From: Gammaproteobacteria bacterium
GTDB lineage: Bacteria > Pseudomonadota > Gammaproteobacteria > Steroidobacterales > Steroidobacteraceae
NCBI GenBank assembly: GCA_027365225.1
Contig: DAHXNV010000015.1
Coordinates: forward strand, 1-46,903
Length of the DNA: 46,903 nucleotides
Direction: 5' to 3'
This document shows, one piece after another, positions 36,098-45,395 of the stretch (position 1 is the first letter of the stretch; each line of letters starts with the position of its first letter). The notes beneath the pieces were generated by a model. The model did not search any database and was not told the origin of the DNA. It was given only the letters and a program-made list of their open reading frames with translations. The translations under genes were made by a program, and so were the position numbers.

Positions 36098-38014
36098 ATG
36101 CAGACGACATCTTCAGAGCCGTACGTCGAGCCGGACTTGGGTGCCGGGGCGAGCTGCGCCCGGGGTCCGCCGGATCCGCTCGCGCCGGGCGATCGAGGCT
36201 GCCGGGGATCGCAGCCGGAGCTCGGTGCGCCGACCGAACATTCGGACGACCTGCAATGGTTGGTCGCGCTCGCCGCAGACGCGCAGCGCCCTCCCGCCGG
36301 ACATTCGGGCGTGCACCTGCTGTTGGCGCGGGCGAGCACACGCCTGCACAGTGCGCTCGGGGCGCTCTATGTGCCTGAGCGCCACCTGTGCCTGGTGCAC
36401 CGGACCGATTCCCCCGATGCCGGGGCGCTGGCCGCGTTGTGGGTGCGGGCGCGGGACAGGCTGAGCGTCTGGGCGTTGCAGAAGCGCGCGCCGCTGGTGC
36501 TCAATAATGCCGGAAAGTCCGGCGCGGCGGCGCCGCGCTGCAAGATTCTGCTCGTTCCTCTGTGCGCCGCAAGCGGTCCGTTGATCGGCGTGTTGGCATT
36601 CTTCAGGACTTCGGATTCGGGGGACTACCGCCGCCGCGATTGCGCTCTCGGGGCGCAGCTCGGCCGCCTGGCGCTCGCGAGGATCGAGACGCAGTTCGAT
36701 GCCCTGACGGGGCTGTTGACGCGCGAAGCTCTGGAGCAGTACCAAGCGTGTGGGCAGACCGAGCGTGCGGACCTCGATCAGAGCGTGCTCTATTTCGACG
36801 TCGACCAGACCCATGTCGTCAATGATCTGTACGGCTTCGAAATCGGCAACGAGATGCTGGTGAAGGTGGCCAATGTGCTCGCCCCGCCGCGCTTGCCCGA
36901 GGGCGCGCTCGCGGCGCGCATCTCGGCGGACCGCTTCGCGGTCGTGCTGCCCGATGCCGACACGAGCGGCGCCGCGGCGCTTGCCGGGCATCTGCAGGCG
37001 TCGATTCGCGGCCTGACCATCGGACCGCTCGATGATCCGATCGGCGTCTCCGTCAGCTGTGGCGTCGCGCCGCTGCTGGCGATGCCGCAGGGACTGTCGC
37101 GGGCGCTCGCGGCGGCGGAATTCGCCTGCAAGACGGCCAAGCACGGCGGCCGCGACCGGTTGAAGATCGACAGTTGCGACGACGGAACCATGCTGCGCGG
37201 ACATGTCGATGCGGTCACGGTGGGACAGCTGCGCACGGCGTTGAGGTCCGATCAGTTGCTGCTGTACGCCCAGCCGATCGTGCCGCTGCGCAATGCGGCG
37301 CTGCCGGGCGGCTACGAGGTGCTGCTGCGCCTGAACGATCCGTCCCAGGGTGTGGTGCTGCCGGGCATGCTGGTGCAGGTGGCGCACCGCTACCGGCTGC
37401 TGCCCATGATCGATCAGTGGGTGGTGCGCAAGACGCTACAGCTGCTCGCGGCGCACCGGGAGATGCTCGCGGCGCGCCGCCTCGGTATCTCGATCAATCT
37501 TTCCGGGCAGTCGATCGGCGATGAGGAATTCACGCGCGAGTTGGGTGAGATGCTGCGGGTCGCGCATCTGCCCGCCGGTTGCGTCACCTTCGAGATCACC
37601 GAGCAGGCCGCCGTGAGCAGCCTGGCGCGGGCCGAGGAGATGATCCGGCGTCTGGCGCCCTTGAACTGCCGCTTCGCCCTCGATGACTTCGGCACCGGGT
37701 CGAACTCCCTGGCCTATCTGAACGCCCTGCCCATCGCGCGGGTCAAGATCGATGGGACGTTCGTGCGCGATATCCTCACGAATTCACGCTCGCAGGCGAC
37801 GGTACGCGGCATCGTCGAGCTCGCGCGCGGTTTCTCCATCGACACCGTGGCCGAGTTTGTCGAGAGTGACGCCATCGCCAAACGGGTGCGCGAGCTCGGC
37901 GTGGATTACGCGCAGGGCTACGCGTTCGGCGTGCCCGAGCCGCTCGAGACCGTTTTGGCCGGACTGCATCGCGAGGCGTCGCGGCAGTCGCCGAGGCTGC
38001 GCCTCGAGGCCTGA
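36098..38014 (+). CDS. GGDEF-EAL protein with a degenerate GGDEF domain
   Basis: The 638-residue product lacks membrane helices. A GAF-like region (about residues 50-200) precedes a GGDEF domain (about 205-365) in which the signature is SADRF (276-280) although the DVD metal segment remains. The EAL domain (about 385-635) has E407 in YEVLLRL, SINLSGQSI, FEITEQAA, ALDDFGTGSNS and VKIDGTFV. It cannot make c-di-GMP by the standard mechanism; it may degrade it, with the GGDEF domain as a possible GTP sensor. It follows another GGDEF-EAL gene by 119 bp in the same orientation. Confidence 0.88.
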   Translation: MQTTSSEPYVEPDLGAGASCARGPPDPLAPGDRGCRGSQPELGAPTEHSDDLQWLVALAADAQRPPAGHSGVHLLLARASTRLHSALGALYVPERHLCLVHRTDSPDAGALAALWVRARDRLSVWALQKRAPLVLNNAGKSGAAAPRCKILLVPLCAASGPLIGVLAFFRTSDSGDYRRRDCALGAQLGRLALARIETQFDALTGLLTREALEQYQACGQTERADLDQSVLYFDVDQTHVVNDLYGFEIGNEMLVKVANVLAPPRLPEGALAARISADRFAVVLPDADTSGAAALAGHLQASIRGLTIGPLDDPIGVSVSCGVAPLLAMPQGLSRALAAAEFACKTAKHGGRDRLKIDSCDDGTMLRGHVDAVTVGQLRTALRSDQLLLYAQPIVPLRNAALPGGYEVLLRLNDPSQGVVLPGMLVQVAHRYRLLPMIDQWVVRKTLQLLAAHREMLAARRLGISINLSGQSIGDEEFTRELGEMLRVAHLPAGCVTFEITEQAAVSSLARAEEMIRRLAPLNCRFALDDFGTGSNSLAYLNALPIARVKIDGTFVRDILTNSRSQATVRGIVELARGFSIDTVAEFVESDAIAKRVRELGVDYAQGYAFGVPEPLETVLAGLHREASRQSPRLRLEA

Positions 38015-38117
38015 TGCGCCCGGGGCGCTCGCCCGCCACGCCATCTGTCCGGTCGCCGCGGCCCGCGTCGCGGTATCCTGGCCGCACGGGAGCGCGGCAC
38101 GGCGAGACGAGGGGGCG

Positions 38118-39023
38118 ATGAGCGAGCGACGACTCTACGGGGCGATCGAGGCCGGCGGCACGAAGATCGTGTGTGCCGCCGGGTACGATGCGCAGGGCGC
38201 GGTCTATCGGGCGGTCATTCCAACCGCGGCGCCGCAAGCGACGCTCGAGGCGGTCACGACGTTTTTCGCCGGCGTGGAGCGTGAGGCCGGGCCGTTCGCG
38301 GGCATCGGTGTGGCGGCATTCGGTCCGATCGATGTCGTGTGCGGCTCGCCGACCTGGGGCTCTGTGCTCGCCACGCCCAAGCCCGGCTGGTCGGGCGTCT
38401 CCCTGGTCGAGCCGCTGCGGCGTTTCAATTGTCCGATCGCGCTCGACACCGATGTCAATGCCGCCGCGCTCGCCGAGGCGCGCCTCGGCGCCGGGCGCGG
38501 CGTGCGCACGCTGGCCTATGTGACGGTGGGCACCGGGATCGGCGGGGGGGCAGTGATCGAGGATCGGTCGGTGAGTGGATTCCTGCACCCCGAGATGGGC
38601 CACATCCGGGTCCGGCGCGATCCGCGCGATGAGGGGTTTGCCGGGGTCTGTCCCTTCCACGGCGACTGTCTCGAGGGGTTGGCCAGTGGACCGGCCGTGC
38701 TCGCGCGCTGGGCAAGCCCGATGAGTGCGCTGCCGCCGGAACATCCGGGACACGCGCTCATCGGCGGCTATCTGGGCGAGCTCGCCGCGGCGATCGCCCT
38801 GATGCTCTCGAGCGAGCGGATCGTCTTCGGGGGTGGGGTGATGAGCGATGAGTGTCTCATCGCCCACATTCGTGCGGGCGCCCGCCGCACGCTCGCGGGT
38901 TATCTCCCGATCGATGCGCGTGCCGGGGGATTTGACCGATGGATTACACGGGCCGAGCTGGGCGATCGGGCCGGCACGGCCGGTGCGTTCCTGCTGGCGC
39001 AGGAACGTGCGCCGCGTCCTTGA
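38118..39023 (+). CDS. ROK-family sugar kinase, probable fructokinase
   Basis: The 301-residue product begins with the ATP-binding YGAIEAGGTKIVCA. It has the catalytic aspartate region ALDTDVNAAALAEA and GTGIGGG. The zinc-binding segment HPEMGHIRV followed by CPFHGDCLEGLASGPA is the pattern of bacterial ROK fructokinases such as YdhR/Mak rather than NagC-type regulators. GAGGGGGCG lies just upstream of the ATG. Substrate is inferred from family only; glucose or mannose are alternatives. It converges with the FHA gene 10 bp later. Confidence 0.85.
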   Translation: MSERRLYGAIEAGGTKIVCAAGYDAQGAVYRAVIPTAAPQATLEAVTTFFAGVEREAGPFAGIGVAAFGPIDVVCGSPTWGSVLATPKPGWSGVSLVEPLRRFNCPIALDTDVNAAALAEARLGAGRGVRTLAYVTVGTGIGGGAVIEDRSVSGFLHPEMGHIRVRRDPRDEGFAGVCPFHGDCLEGLASGPAVLARWASPMSALPPEHPGHALIGGYLGELAAAIALMLSSERIVFGGGVMSDECLIAHIRAGARRTLAGYLPIDARAGGFDRWITRAELGDRAGTAGAFLLAQERAPRP

Positions 39024-39033
39024 GGGCTGTGTT

Positions 39034-40254
39034 CTAACCCTCGTGCGTGCGCACGGGGCGTATGCTGCGCGGCATGTCCAGGGTCTGCGGATGCAGCGAC
39101 TCCTTGTACGCAGCGGCAAAGCCTTCGACGAAAGTCGGCGGAAGGTGGTCGGCCGGACGGTCGAGCAGATTCCGATAAAAGCTCGTGAACAGCCCCCAAT
39201 AGTGTGAGGGGTCGGGCTTTCCGCGCCGTCCCTGCGCGAAGCGGGTTTCCAGCTCGGCCGGATCGAGGCGGCCGAGGAATTCGATGAACGCGGCCCGGAA
39301 GGCCTGCACGAGCGCCAGCTCGTGCGCTTTGACTTCGTCGTGGCGCTCACGCAGCCAGCGGACCGCGTCAACCGCATGGGCTTCGTGCTGGGCGAACAGC
39401 GCGAGCAGCAGCTCCTCGACCGTCAGTTGCCCGAGCGGCGGGGTGTCGGGCTCCGATGGCGACAGCCGGATGTGGAAGCGGTCCCGGGCTTGAGCGCGCG
39501 AGCGCTCCAGGTCCTTCAGACCGACCAGCGCTTCGCGCAGCAATCGGCCGGCCAGATGCATCATCTGCGCCTGCGGCGGCATCTGTTCCGGCTTGACTCC
39601 GGCGCCTCGGCAGAACGCGCGCCATCCCGAATCGTCGGATGCAGGGTTGGCGCTTTCCTCGCGGGCGCCCGCCCGCGACGCTCGCCCCAGCCGCCGGGCC
39701 AGGGTGTCCTCGCCGCTGTCGGTTCGGGCACGAGCGCGCTCGGGCTCGGGAGCGGGAGGCGGCGGGTCTGGGCCGAAGACGCTCGCGGGCTGCGGCTGGC
39801 CCGTGCTTGCCGGCTCGGCGGCCAGCAGATCCTCCAGATTCAGCTCCGCCCCGATGTCGGTTTGCGCCGCCCCGAGCGGTTGCACCGCCATGATGCGTGA
39901 GGGCAGCACCGCCGAATCCGAGGTGTGCGCCTCGAGAGAGACCCCGATCTGATATTCCCCGAGACGCAGCACATCGCCGTCGCGCAGACGATAGCCCTCC
40001 GAGCCGCGCTGGGCGAGCGGCTCGGGCTTGTCGTTCACATAGACGCCGTTGGTGCTGAGGTCTTCGAGATAATAGCGTCCCTCGCGGCACGAGATGCGCG
40101 CATGCCGGGCCGAAACGTAGCGATGCGGATCGGGCAGAACCCAGTCGTTGTCGGCCGCGCGCCCGATGGAGCCGCCATCGGACCCGAACTCGGCGCTGTC
40201 CCGTCCGGACAGTTGCCGGCGCTGTCCGCTGATGACGCGCAGGCGAACCGTCAT
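39034..40254 (-). CDS. tagH: FHA-domain protein of the type VI secretion TagH type
   Basis: FHA domains bind phosphothreonine peptides. The 406-residue product has an N-terminal FHA domain (about residues 1-105) with the binding residues in GSIGRAADNDW, YVSARHARI and DLSTNGVYVND. A Pro/Ala-rich linker follows (about 140-215), then a C-terminal domain (about 220-400) with WRAFCRGAGV and HYWGLFTSFYRNLLD. This is the layout of the type VI-associated FHA protein (TagH/ImpI). No other type VI gene is in the window, so its role here is uncertain. Confidence 0.82.
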   Translation of the reverse strand: MTVRLRVISGQRRQLSGRDSAEFGSDGGSIGRAADNDWVLPDPHRYVSARHARISCREGRYYLEDLSTNGVYVNDKPEPLAQRGSEGYRLRDGDVLRLGEYQIGVSLEAHTSDSAVLPSRIMAVQPLGAAQTDIGAELNLEDLLAAEPASTGQPQPASVFGPDPPPPAPEPERARARTDSGEDTLARRLGRASRAGAREESANPASDDSGWRAFCRGAGVKPEQMPPQAQMMHLAGRLLREALVGLKDLERSRAQARDRFHIRLSPSEPDTPPLGQLTVEELLLALFAQHEAHAVDAVRWLRERHDEVKAHELALVQAFRAAFIEFLGRLDPAELETRFAQGRRGKPDPSHYWGLFTSFYRNLLDRPADHLPPTFVEGFAAAYKESLHPQTLDMPRSIRPVRTHEG

Positions 40255-40612
40255 GGCGCAGTGCTGGGGCTAGTCATGGCTGCTGGCGCCCGCGCCGGCT
40301 CGAAGCGGGGCGGTTCGGCGCCGTATGCGGATCGATCCCACGAGTGCCTCGACTGATCGAACTGGCTATGCTTTCAGTGCGCCTCACCGCGCCGTGCGCG
40401 CCGAGGACGGAGCTCGCGGCGCACAGGAACCCGGGGCGCAACGATCGCACGACGCTGCTGGCGCCTCGCGAGCCGGCGTGACCCGAGAGAGCCTGCGCAC
40501 CGGATCCTGCGAGCGCCGTCAGGAACGCGGTGCAATGCACGATCATGGTCGGACGCTGAACCCCTATAATGGTCACCTCCTCACTAAATTAGCAGCGCAC
40601 TCCGGCCAATCC
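40255..40612. other. Divergent intergenic region between the FHA gene and DUF1820
   Basis: The 358-bp region holds no confident gene. An open plus-strand frame runs through its second half into DUF1820, but residues before the DUF1820 start resemble no family. The only regulatory signal I can support is the TATAAT box at 40565. Confidence 0.5.
40565..40570 (+). promoter_or_regulatory. Consensus -10 box upstream of DUF1820-purL
   Basis: TATAAT is a perfect match, rare in this GC-rich DNA, and lies 42 bp before the DUF1820 ATG. The base at the -35 position does not show a good hexamer, so activator dependence is possible. Confidence 0.5.
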
Positions 40613-40951
40613 ATGGCAGCCAGTCACATTTTCCGAATTCTCTTCGTCAATCAGGGCAAGGTGTACGAGGTCTACGCCCGCAAGGTCCATCACGGCGAAC
40701 TGTTCGGCTTCATCGAAGTCGAGGATCTGGTCTTCGGCGAACGCTCCTCGGTGGTGCTCGATCCGTCCGAGGAGCGCATCAAGGGCGAGTTCAACGGGGT
40801 CAAGCGCACGTTTCTGCCGCTGCATTCGGTGTTGCGCATCGATGAGGTGAAGAAGCAGGGGGTGAGCAAGATTACGGCGCTCGAAGGCGGAGGGAACGTG
40901 GCGCAGTTTCCGATGCCGCTGTACTCCACGCCCCCGGTCGAGCCGAAATAG
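40613..40951 (+). CDS. DUF1820 family protein
   Basis: The 112-residue soluble protein begins MAASHIFRILFVNQGKVYEV. It continues with ARKVHHGELFGFIEVEDLVF and HSVLRIDEVKKQG, the pattern of the DUF1820 family found in many gammaproteobacteria. Function is unknown. The ATG at 40613 gives the family N-terminus. purL begins 6 bp after the stop, so the two are almost certainly co-transcribed. Confidence 0.88.
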   Translation: MAASHIFRILFVNQGKVYEVYARKVHHGELFGFIEVEDLVFGERSSVVLDPSEERIKGEFNGVKRTFLPLHSVLRIDEVKKQGVSKITALEGGGNVAQFPMPLYSTPPVEPK

Positions 40952-40957
40952 CAGCTC

Positions 40958-43900
40958 ATGGACGGGCCGCCGGTCGTTGCGCTGTCGGGGCGCTCGGCGC
41001 TCTCGGGCTTCCGGATCGAGAAGCTGCTCGCACGGCTGCGGACGCTCGACCCGGCGGTGAGCGTTCTCAGCGCGCGGTTCGTGCATTTCGCCGCGCTCGA
41101 TCGGTCGCTCACGGCCGATGAGCGGGAGCGCCTGGAGCGGCTGCTCACCTACGGTCCGCGGGACGTCCCGTCCGAGCTTGGCGGACAGACGCTGCTGGTG
41201 GTGCCGCGCGAAGGGACGATCTCGCCGTGGTCGAGTAAAGCCACCGACATCATCCGCGTGTGCGGCCTCGAGGCCGTCCAGCGCGTCGAACGGGGCGTCG
41301 AGTATCGGGTGAGGGCTGACCGCCCGCTCGCACCTGAGGCGCTCCAGCGCCTCGCGGGGGTCCTGCTCGACCGCATGACCGAAATGGCCCTGCTCGATAC
41401 GGCGCAGGCGGCTCGCCTGTTCGAGCACTCGCCGCCGCGGCCCGCGCGCCGGGTGGCGCTCGCCGGCGGGCGCGCCGCGCTCGATCGGGTCAACCGCGAG
41501 ATGGGTCTCGCGCTGTCGGGGGAGGAGCTCGACTATCTGCTCGCGAGCTTCCGCCAGCTCGGCCGCGATCCGACCGATGCCGAGCTGATGATGTTCGCGC
41601 AGGTGAACTCCGAGCATTGCCGCCACAAGATCTTCAATGCCCGCTGGATCATCGACGGGCAGGAACGCGCGCAGTCGCTGTTTGCGATGATTCGCCACAC
41701 GCACGAGCGCCATCCGCAGGGCGTGCTGTCAGCCTACCGCGACAATGCCGCGGTGATGGAGGGATCGCACGGCTGGCGCTATTTCGCCGATCCGCGCACC
41801 GGCGCCTATGTCGAGAGCGCCGAGATGATCGACATTCTGATGAAGGTCGAGACGCACAATCATCCCACCGCGATCTCGCCGTTCCCGGGCGCGGCGACCG
41901 GCGCGGGCGGGGAGATCCGCGACGAGGGCGCGACGGGGCGCGGCGCCAAGCCCAAGGCGGGATTGACCGGGTTCACCGTATCCAATCTGCGTATCCCGGG
42001 GTACGAGCGGCCATGGGAGCGGCCGTTCGGGCAGCCCGAGCGCATCGCCTCGGCGCTCACCATCATGCTCGAGGCGCCGATCGGCGCGGCATCCTTCAAC
42101 AACGAGTTCGGGCGGCCGGCGATCTGCGGATATTTCCGTACCTTCGAGCAGCGCTGTCCGGGTGATCCGCCCCACCGCGCGCGCGGTTACCACAAGCCCA
42201 TCATGATCGCCGGCGGGTTGGGTAACGTGCGCCGCGCCCACGTTGAGAAATCCACCGTCCCGGTGGGCGGCCGGCTGATCGTACTCGGTGGGCCGGCCAT
42301 GTTGATCGGCCTCGGCGGCGGGGCCGCCTCCTCGCTCGGCAGCGGCGCCTCGCACGCCGATCTGGACTTCGCGTCCGTGCAGCGCGGCAACGCCGAGATG
42401 CAGCGGCGGGCCCAGGAGGTGATCGACGGCTGCTGGGCGCTCGGCGCGGCCAACCCGATCCTGCTCATCCATGATGTCGGTGCGGGCGGATTGTCCAATG
42501 CGGTGCCCGAGGCGGCGGCGCACAGCCACCGCGGCGCGCGCATCGATTTGCGCGCCATTGCGAGCGCCGAGTCGGGTCTCTCGCCGCTCGAGCTGTGGTG
42601 CAACGAGGCCCAGGAGCGCTACGTCGTGGTGGTTGCCCCCGAGGATCTGCCCGTGCTCGGCGCCATCGCCGCGCGCGAGCGCTGTCCGCTCGCGGACATC
42701 GGCGCGCTCGATGCCACGGGCCGGCTGACGGTGCATGATCCGCTGCTCGGGGATGAGCCGATCGACGTGCCCCTCGAGGTGTTGTTCGGCAAGCCGCCGC
42801 GCATGACCCGCGCGGTGCGCAGTGTCCCGGGCGCCGCGGCGCCATGGGCTGCCGGCGCGCTCGATGTGCGCGCGGCGCTCTATCGCGTGCTGCGTCTGCC
42901 GGCGGTGGCGGACAAGACCTTTCTCGTCACCATCGGGGATCGCACGGTCGGCGGGCTGGTGAGCCGCGATCCGCTGGTCGGGCCCTGGCAGGTTCCGGTG
43001 AGCGACGTGGCGGTCACTCTGGCGGATCATCGCGGTCTGCGCGGCGAGGCGATGGCCATGGGCGAGCGCAGCCCGGTGGCGGTACTGGCCGCGCCGGCCT
43101 CGGGGCGCCTCGCCGTCGCCGAGGCGATCACCAACATCCTGGCGGCCGATGTCGCCACCCTCGCGCAGATCCGCCTGTCGGCGAACTGGATGGCCGCCTG
43201 CGGTGAAGCGGGGGAGGACGCGGCGCTCTACGAGACGGTGCGCGCCGTCGGGCTCGAGCTCTGTCCGGCGCTCGGGATCGCCATCCCGGTGGGCAAGGAT
43301 TCGCTCTCGATGCGCACCCGCTGGAGCGAGGGGGGCGTGGAGAAAACCGTGGTCGCGCCCGTCTCGCTCATCGTCTCGGCGTTCGCTCCCGTCGGCGATG
43401 TGCGCAAGACCCTCACCCCGGTGCTGCAGAGCGGGCCGGAGACGGCGCTGTGGCTGATCGATCTCGGCCGCCAACGGCTCGGCGGCTCGGCGCTCGCGCA
43501 GGTCCACGGTGAGATCGGCACCGAGCCGGCCGACCTCGACGATCCGCACCTGCTGGTGGGGTTGGCCGCGGCGCTAGCCGAGCTGCGCCGGGAGTCGCTG
43601 CTGCTCGCCTATCACGACCGTTCCGACGGCGGACTGATCGTGACAGTGCTCGAGATGGCCTTCGCCGGACGCTGCGGTCTGGAGATCGACCTGCCGGCCG
43701 AGCGCGGTGATCCGCTCGCGCAGCTGTTTGCCGAGGAGCCGGGCGTGGTGGTGCAGGTCACCGTGCGCGACGAGCGGCGCCTGCAGGGGATTCTGGCGCG
43801 CTGCGGGCTCGCCGCGCACGCCGTGCGTCTCGGGATGCCGCAACAGCAGCTGCGCGTGCGCATCACCCATGGCGGCGCGCCGCTGCTCGATGAGTCCTGG

Positions 43901-44854
43901 GGGGATCTGCGCGCCGCGTGGTCCGAGACCTCCTGGCAGATGCGCCGGCTGCGCGATGATCCACAGTGCGCCGACGAGGAGTACGCCGCGCAGATCGCCG
44001 CGGACGATCCGGGCCTGCAGGTCGAACTCAGTTTCGATCCTGAGGACGACATTGCCGCCCCGTACATCGCCCGCGGCGTGCGCCCGCGGATCGCCGTGCT
44101 GCGCGAGCAGGGTGTCAACAGCCATGCGGAGACGGCGGCGTTCTTCGATCGCGCGGGCTTCGCGCCTTGCGACGTGCACATGACGGACCTGATCGTCGGC
44201 CGGCACGCGCTGAAGGATTTCGTCGGCGCGGTGGCCTGCGGCGGGTTCTCCTATGGTGATGTGCTCGGCGCCGGCGAGGGCTGGGCGAAGTCGATTCTGT
44301 TCAACGATAGGTTGCGCGAGCAGTTCCAGGCGTTCTTCGAGCGCCCCGACACGTTTGCGCTGGGCATCTGCAACGGCTGTCAGATGTTCGCGGCATTGAA
44401 GAGCATCATTCCAGGCACGGCGCATTGGCCGCGCTTCGTGCGCAACCGCAGCGAGCAGTATGAATCGCGCTTTACCCTGGTTGAGGTGCTGCGCTCGCCC
44501 TCGGTGCTGCTCGCCGGCATGGAAGGCTCGTTCCTGCCGATCGCGGTGGCGCACGGCGAGGGGCGCGCGGAGTTCGAGCACGATGCGGCGCTCGAGGCCT
44601 GCCGGGCGAGCGGCCTGATCGCGTTCCGATATGTCGATCATCAGCGGCGCATCGCCACCACCTATCCCGACAACCCCAACGGCTCGCCCCTCGGCATCGC
44701 CGCGCTCGCGAACGCCGCTGGCCGCGTGACCCTCACCATGCCGCATCCCGAGCGCTCGGCCCGCTGCGTGCAGAACTCGTGGCGGCCCGAGGGCGCGGGC
44801 GAGTACAGCGGCTGGATGCGCCTGTTCAGGAATGCCCGCGCTTTCGTGGGATGA
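40958..44854 (+). CDS. purL: Phosphoribosylformylglycinamidine synthase, single large subunit
   Basis: PurL converts FGAR and glutamine to FGAM in purine synthesis. The 1298-residue length equals the gammaproteobacterial single-chain type (about 1295). The linker domain has MMFAQVNSEHCRHKIFNA, the catalytic half has VETHNHPTAISPFPGAATGAG and HDVGAGGLSNAVPE, and the second half has AYHDRSDGGL. The C-terminal glutaminase has nucleophile C1138 in LGICNGCQMF and ends with MPHPERSARCVQ. It follows DUF1820 and converges with the flagellar genes. Confidence 0.98.
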   Translation: MDGPPVVALSGRSALSGFRIEKLLARLRTLDPAVSVLSARFVHFAALDRSLTADERERLERLLTYGPRDVPSELGGQTLLVVPREGTISPWSSKATDIIRVCGLEAVQRVERGVEYRVRADRPLAPEALQRLAGVLLDRMTEMALLDTAQAARLFEHSPPRPARRVALAGGRAALDRVNREMGLALSGEELDYLLASFRQLGRDPTDAELMMFAQVNSEHCRHKIFNARWIIDGQERAQSLFAMIRHTHERHPQGVLSAYRDNAAVMEGSHGWRYFADPRTGAYVESAEMIDILMKVETHNHPTAISPFPGAATGAGGEIRDEGATGRGAKPKAGLTGFTVSNLRIPGYERPWERPFGQPERIASALTIMLEAPIGAASFNNEFGRPAICGYFRTFEQRCPGDPPHRARGYHKPIMIAGGLGNVRRAHVEKSTVPVGGRLIVLGGPAMLIGLGGGAASSLGSGASHADLDFASVQRGNAEMQRRAQEVIDGCWALGAANPILLIHDVGAGGLSNAVPEAAAHSHRGARIDLRAIASAESGLSPLELWCNEAQERYVVVVAPEDLPVLGAIAARERCPLADIGALDATGRLTVHDPLLGDEPIDVPLEVLFGKPPRMTRAVRSVPGAAAPWAAGALDVRAALYRVLRLPAVADKTFLVTIGDRTVGGLVSRDPLVGPWQVPVSDVAVTLADHRGLRGEAMAMGERSPVAVLAAPASGRLAVAEAITNILAADVATLAQIRLSANWMAACGEAGEDAALYETVRAVGLELCPALGIAIPVGKDSLSMRTRWSEGGVEKTVVAPVSLIVSAFAPVGDVRKTLTPVLQSGPETALWLIDLGRQRLGGSALAQVHGEIGTEPADLDDPHLLVGLAAALAELRRESLLLAYHDRSDGGLIVTVLEMAFAGRCGLEIDLPAERGDPLAQLFAEEPGVVVQVTVRDERRLQGILARCGLAAHAVRLGMPQQQLRVRITHGGAPLLDESWGDLRAAWSETSWQMRRLRDDPQCADEEYAAQIAADDPGLQVELSFDPEDDIAAPYIARGVRPRIAVLREQGVNSHAETAAFFDRAGFAPCDVHMTDLIVGRHALKDFVGAVACGGFSYGDVLGAGEGWAKSILFNDRLREQFQAFFERPDTFALGICNGCQMFAALKSIIPGTAHWPRFVRNRSEQYESRFTLVEVLRSPSVLLAGMEGSFLPIAVAHGEGRAEFEHDAALEACRASGLIAFRYVDHQRRIATTYPDNPNGSPLGIAALANAAGRVTLTMPHPERSARCVQNSWRPEGAGEYSGWMRLFRNARAFVG

Positions 44855-44962
44855 CGGCGCTCGCTCGGGGAACGCGGCAATTCCTCGCCGTGCAGTCCGC
44901 GGGGCCGGTTTCGGGCGCCGCGGATGGCGCGGGCCCTTCCGCGCACGCGTCGCGCCGCCGGG

Positions 44963-45352
44963 TCAGGCGGTCAGGTCCACCAGGGCGCTGTCGCCGTCGG
45001 CCCAGCTCTGCAGCAGCTCGGCCAGGTAGCGCAGGTCGCGGCTCGGAATCCGTTGCAGCACCTGACCGGTGGCGATGTTCGTCACCTCGGCCACGTGGAC
45101 GCCGGTCTGTGGATCGAAGCGCAGGAACAGCGCGCGGTCGGCCGCGACCAAGCGGGCGTTGATCCGGCCCACCGATTGCTCGATGGGCGCCGGCGCTGCC
45201 GGCGAATCGTGCGAGCCCGGGTCGGCGGCGCGGGCCGCGGCCCCCCGGCGGGCTTTGCGCGAGGGACCTTGCTTCGCGCCGGCCGAGGACGACCCGAATC
45301 CGGGACCTTCCGCCGAGTTCAGCGGGCCGATCGAAACGCGCTCCTCCGACAT
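44963..45352 (-). CDS. flaG: FlaG-family flagellar protein
   Basis: The 129-residue product has a disordered Ala/Gly-rich N-terminal part (to about residue 55). The C-terminal FlaG fold follows, with LFLRFDPQTGVHVAEVTN and GQVLQRIPSRDLRYLAELL. FlaG proteins influence flagellar filament length or cap function. I chose the ATG at 45352; an upstream in-frame start at 45373 is possible. It is the last of three genes fliD-fliS-flaG in reading order, whereas flaG more often precedes fliD. Confidence 0.75.
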   Translation of the reverse strand: MSEERVSIGPLNSAEGPGFGSSSAGAKQGPSRKARRGAAARAADPGSHDSPAAPAPIEQSVGRINARLVAADRALFLRFDPQTGVHVAEVTNIATGQVLQRIPSRDLRYLAELLQSWADGDSALVDLTA

Positions 45353-45395
45353 CGCACACGCCTCTGAAAGCACGGCCGGCCCGCCGGATGCGCCC

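Noticed and set aside
40958-44854. Several minus-strand open frames of up to about 600 codons opposite purL
   Set aside because: purL is full length with intact motifs; the opposite frames are composition artefacts.
44855-44962. GC-rich palindrome between purL and flaG as a terminator
   Set aside because: A hairpin can form (CCGCGG arms), but no T run follows on either strand.
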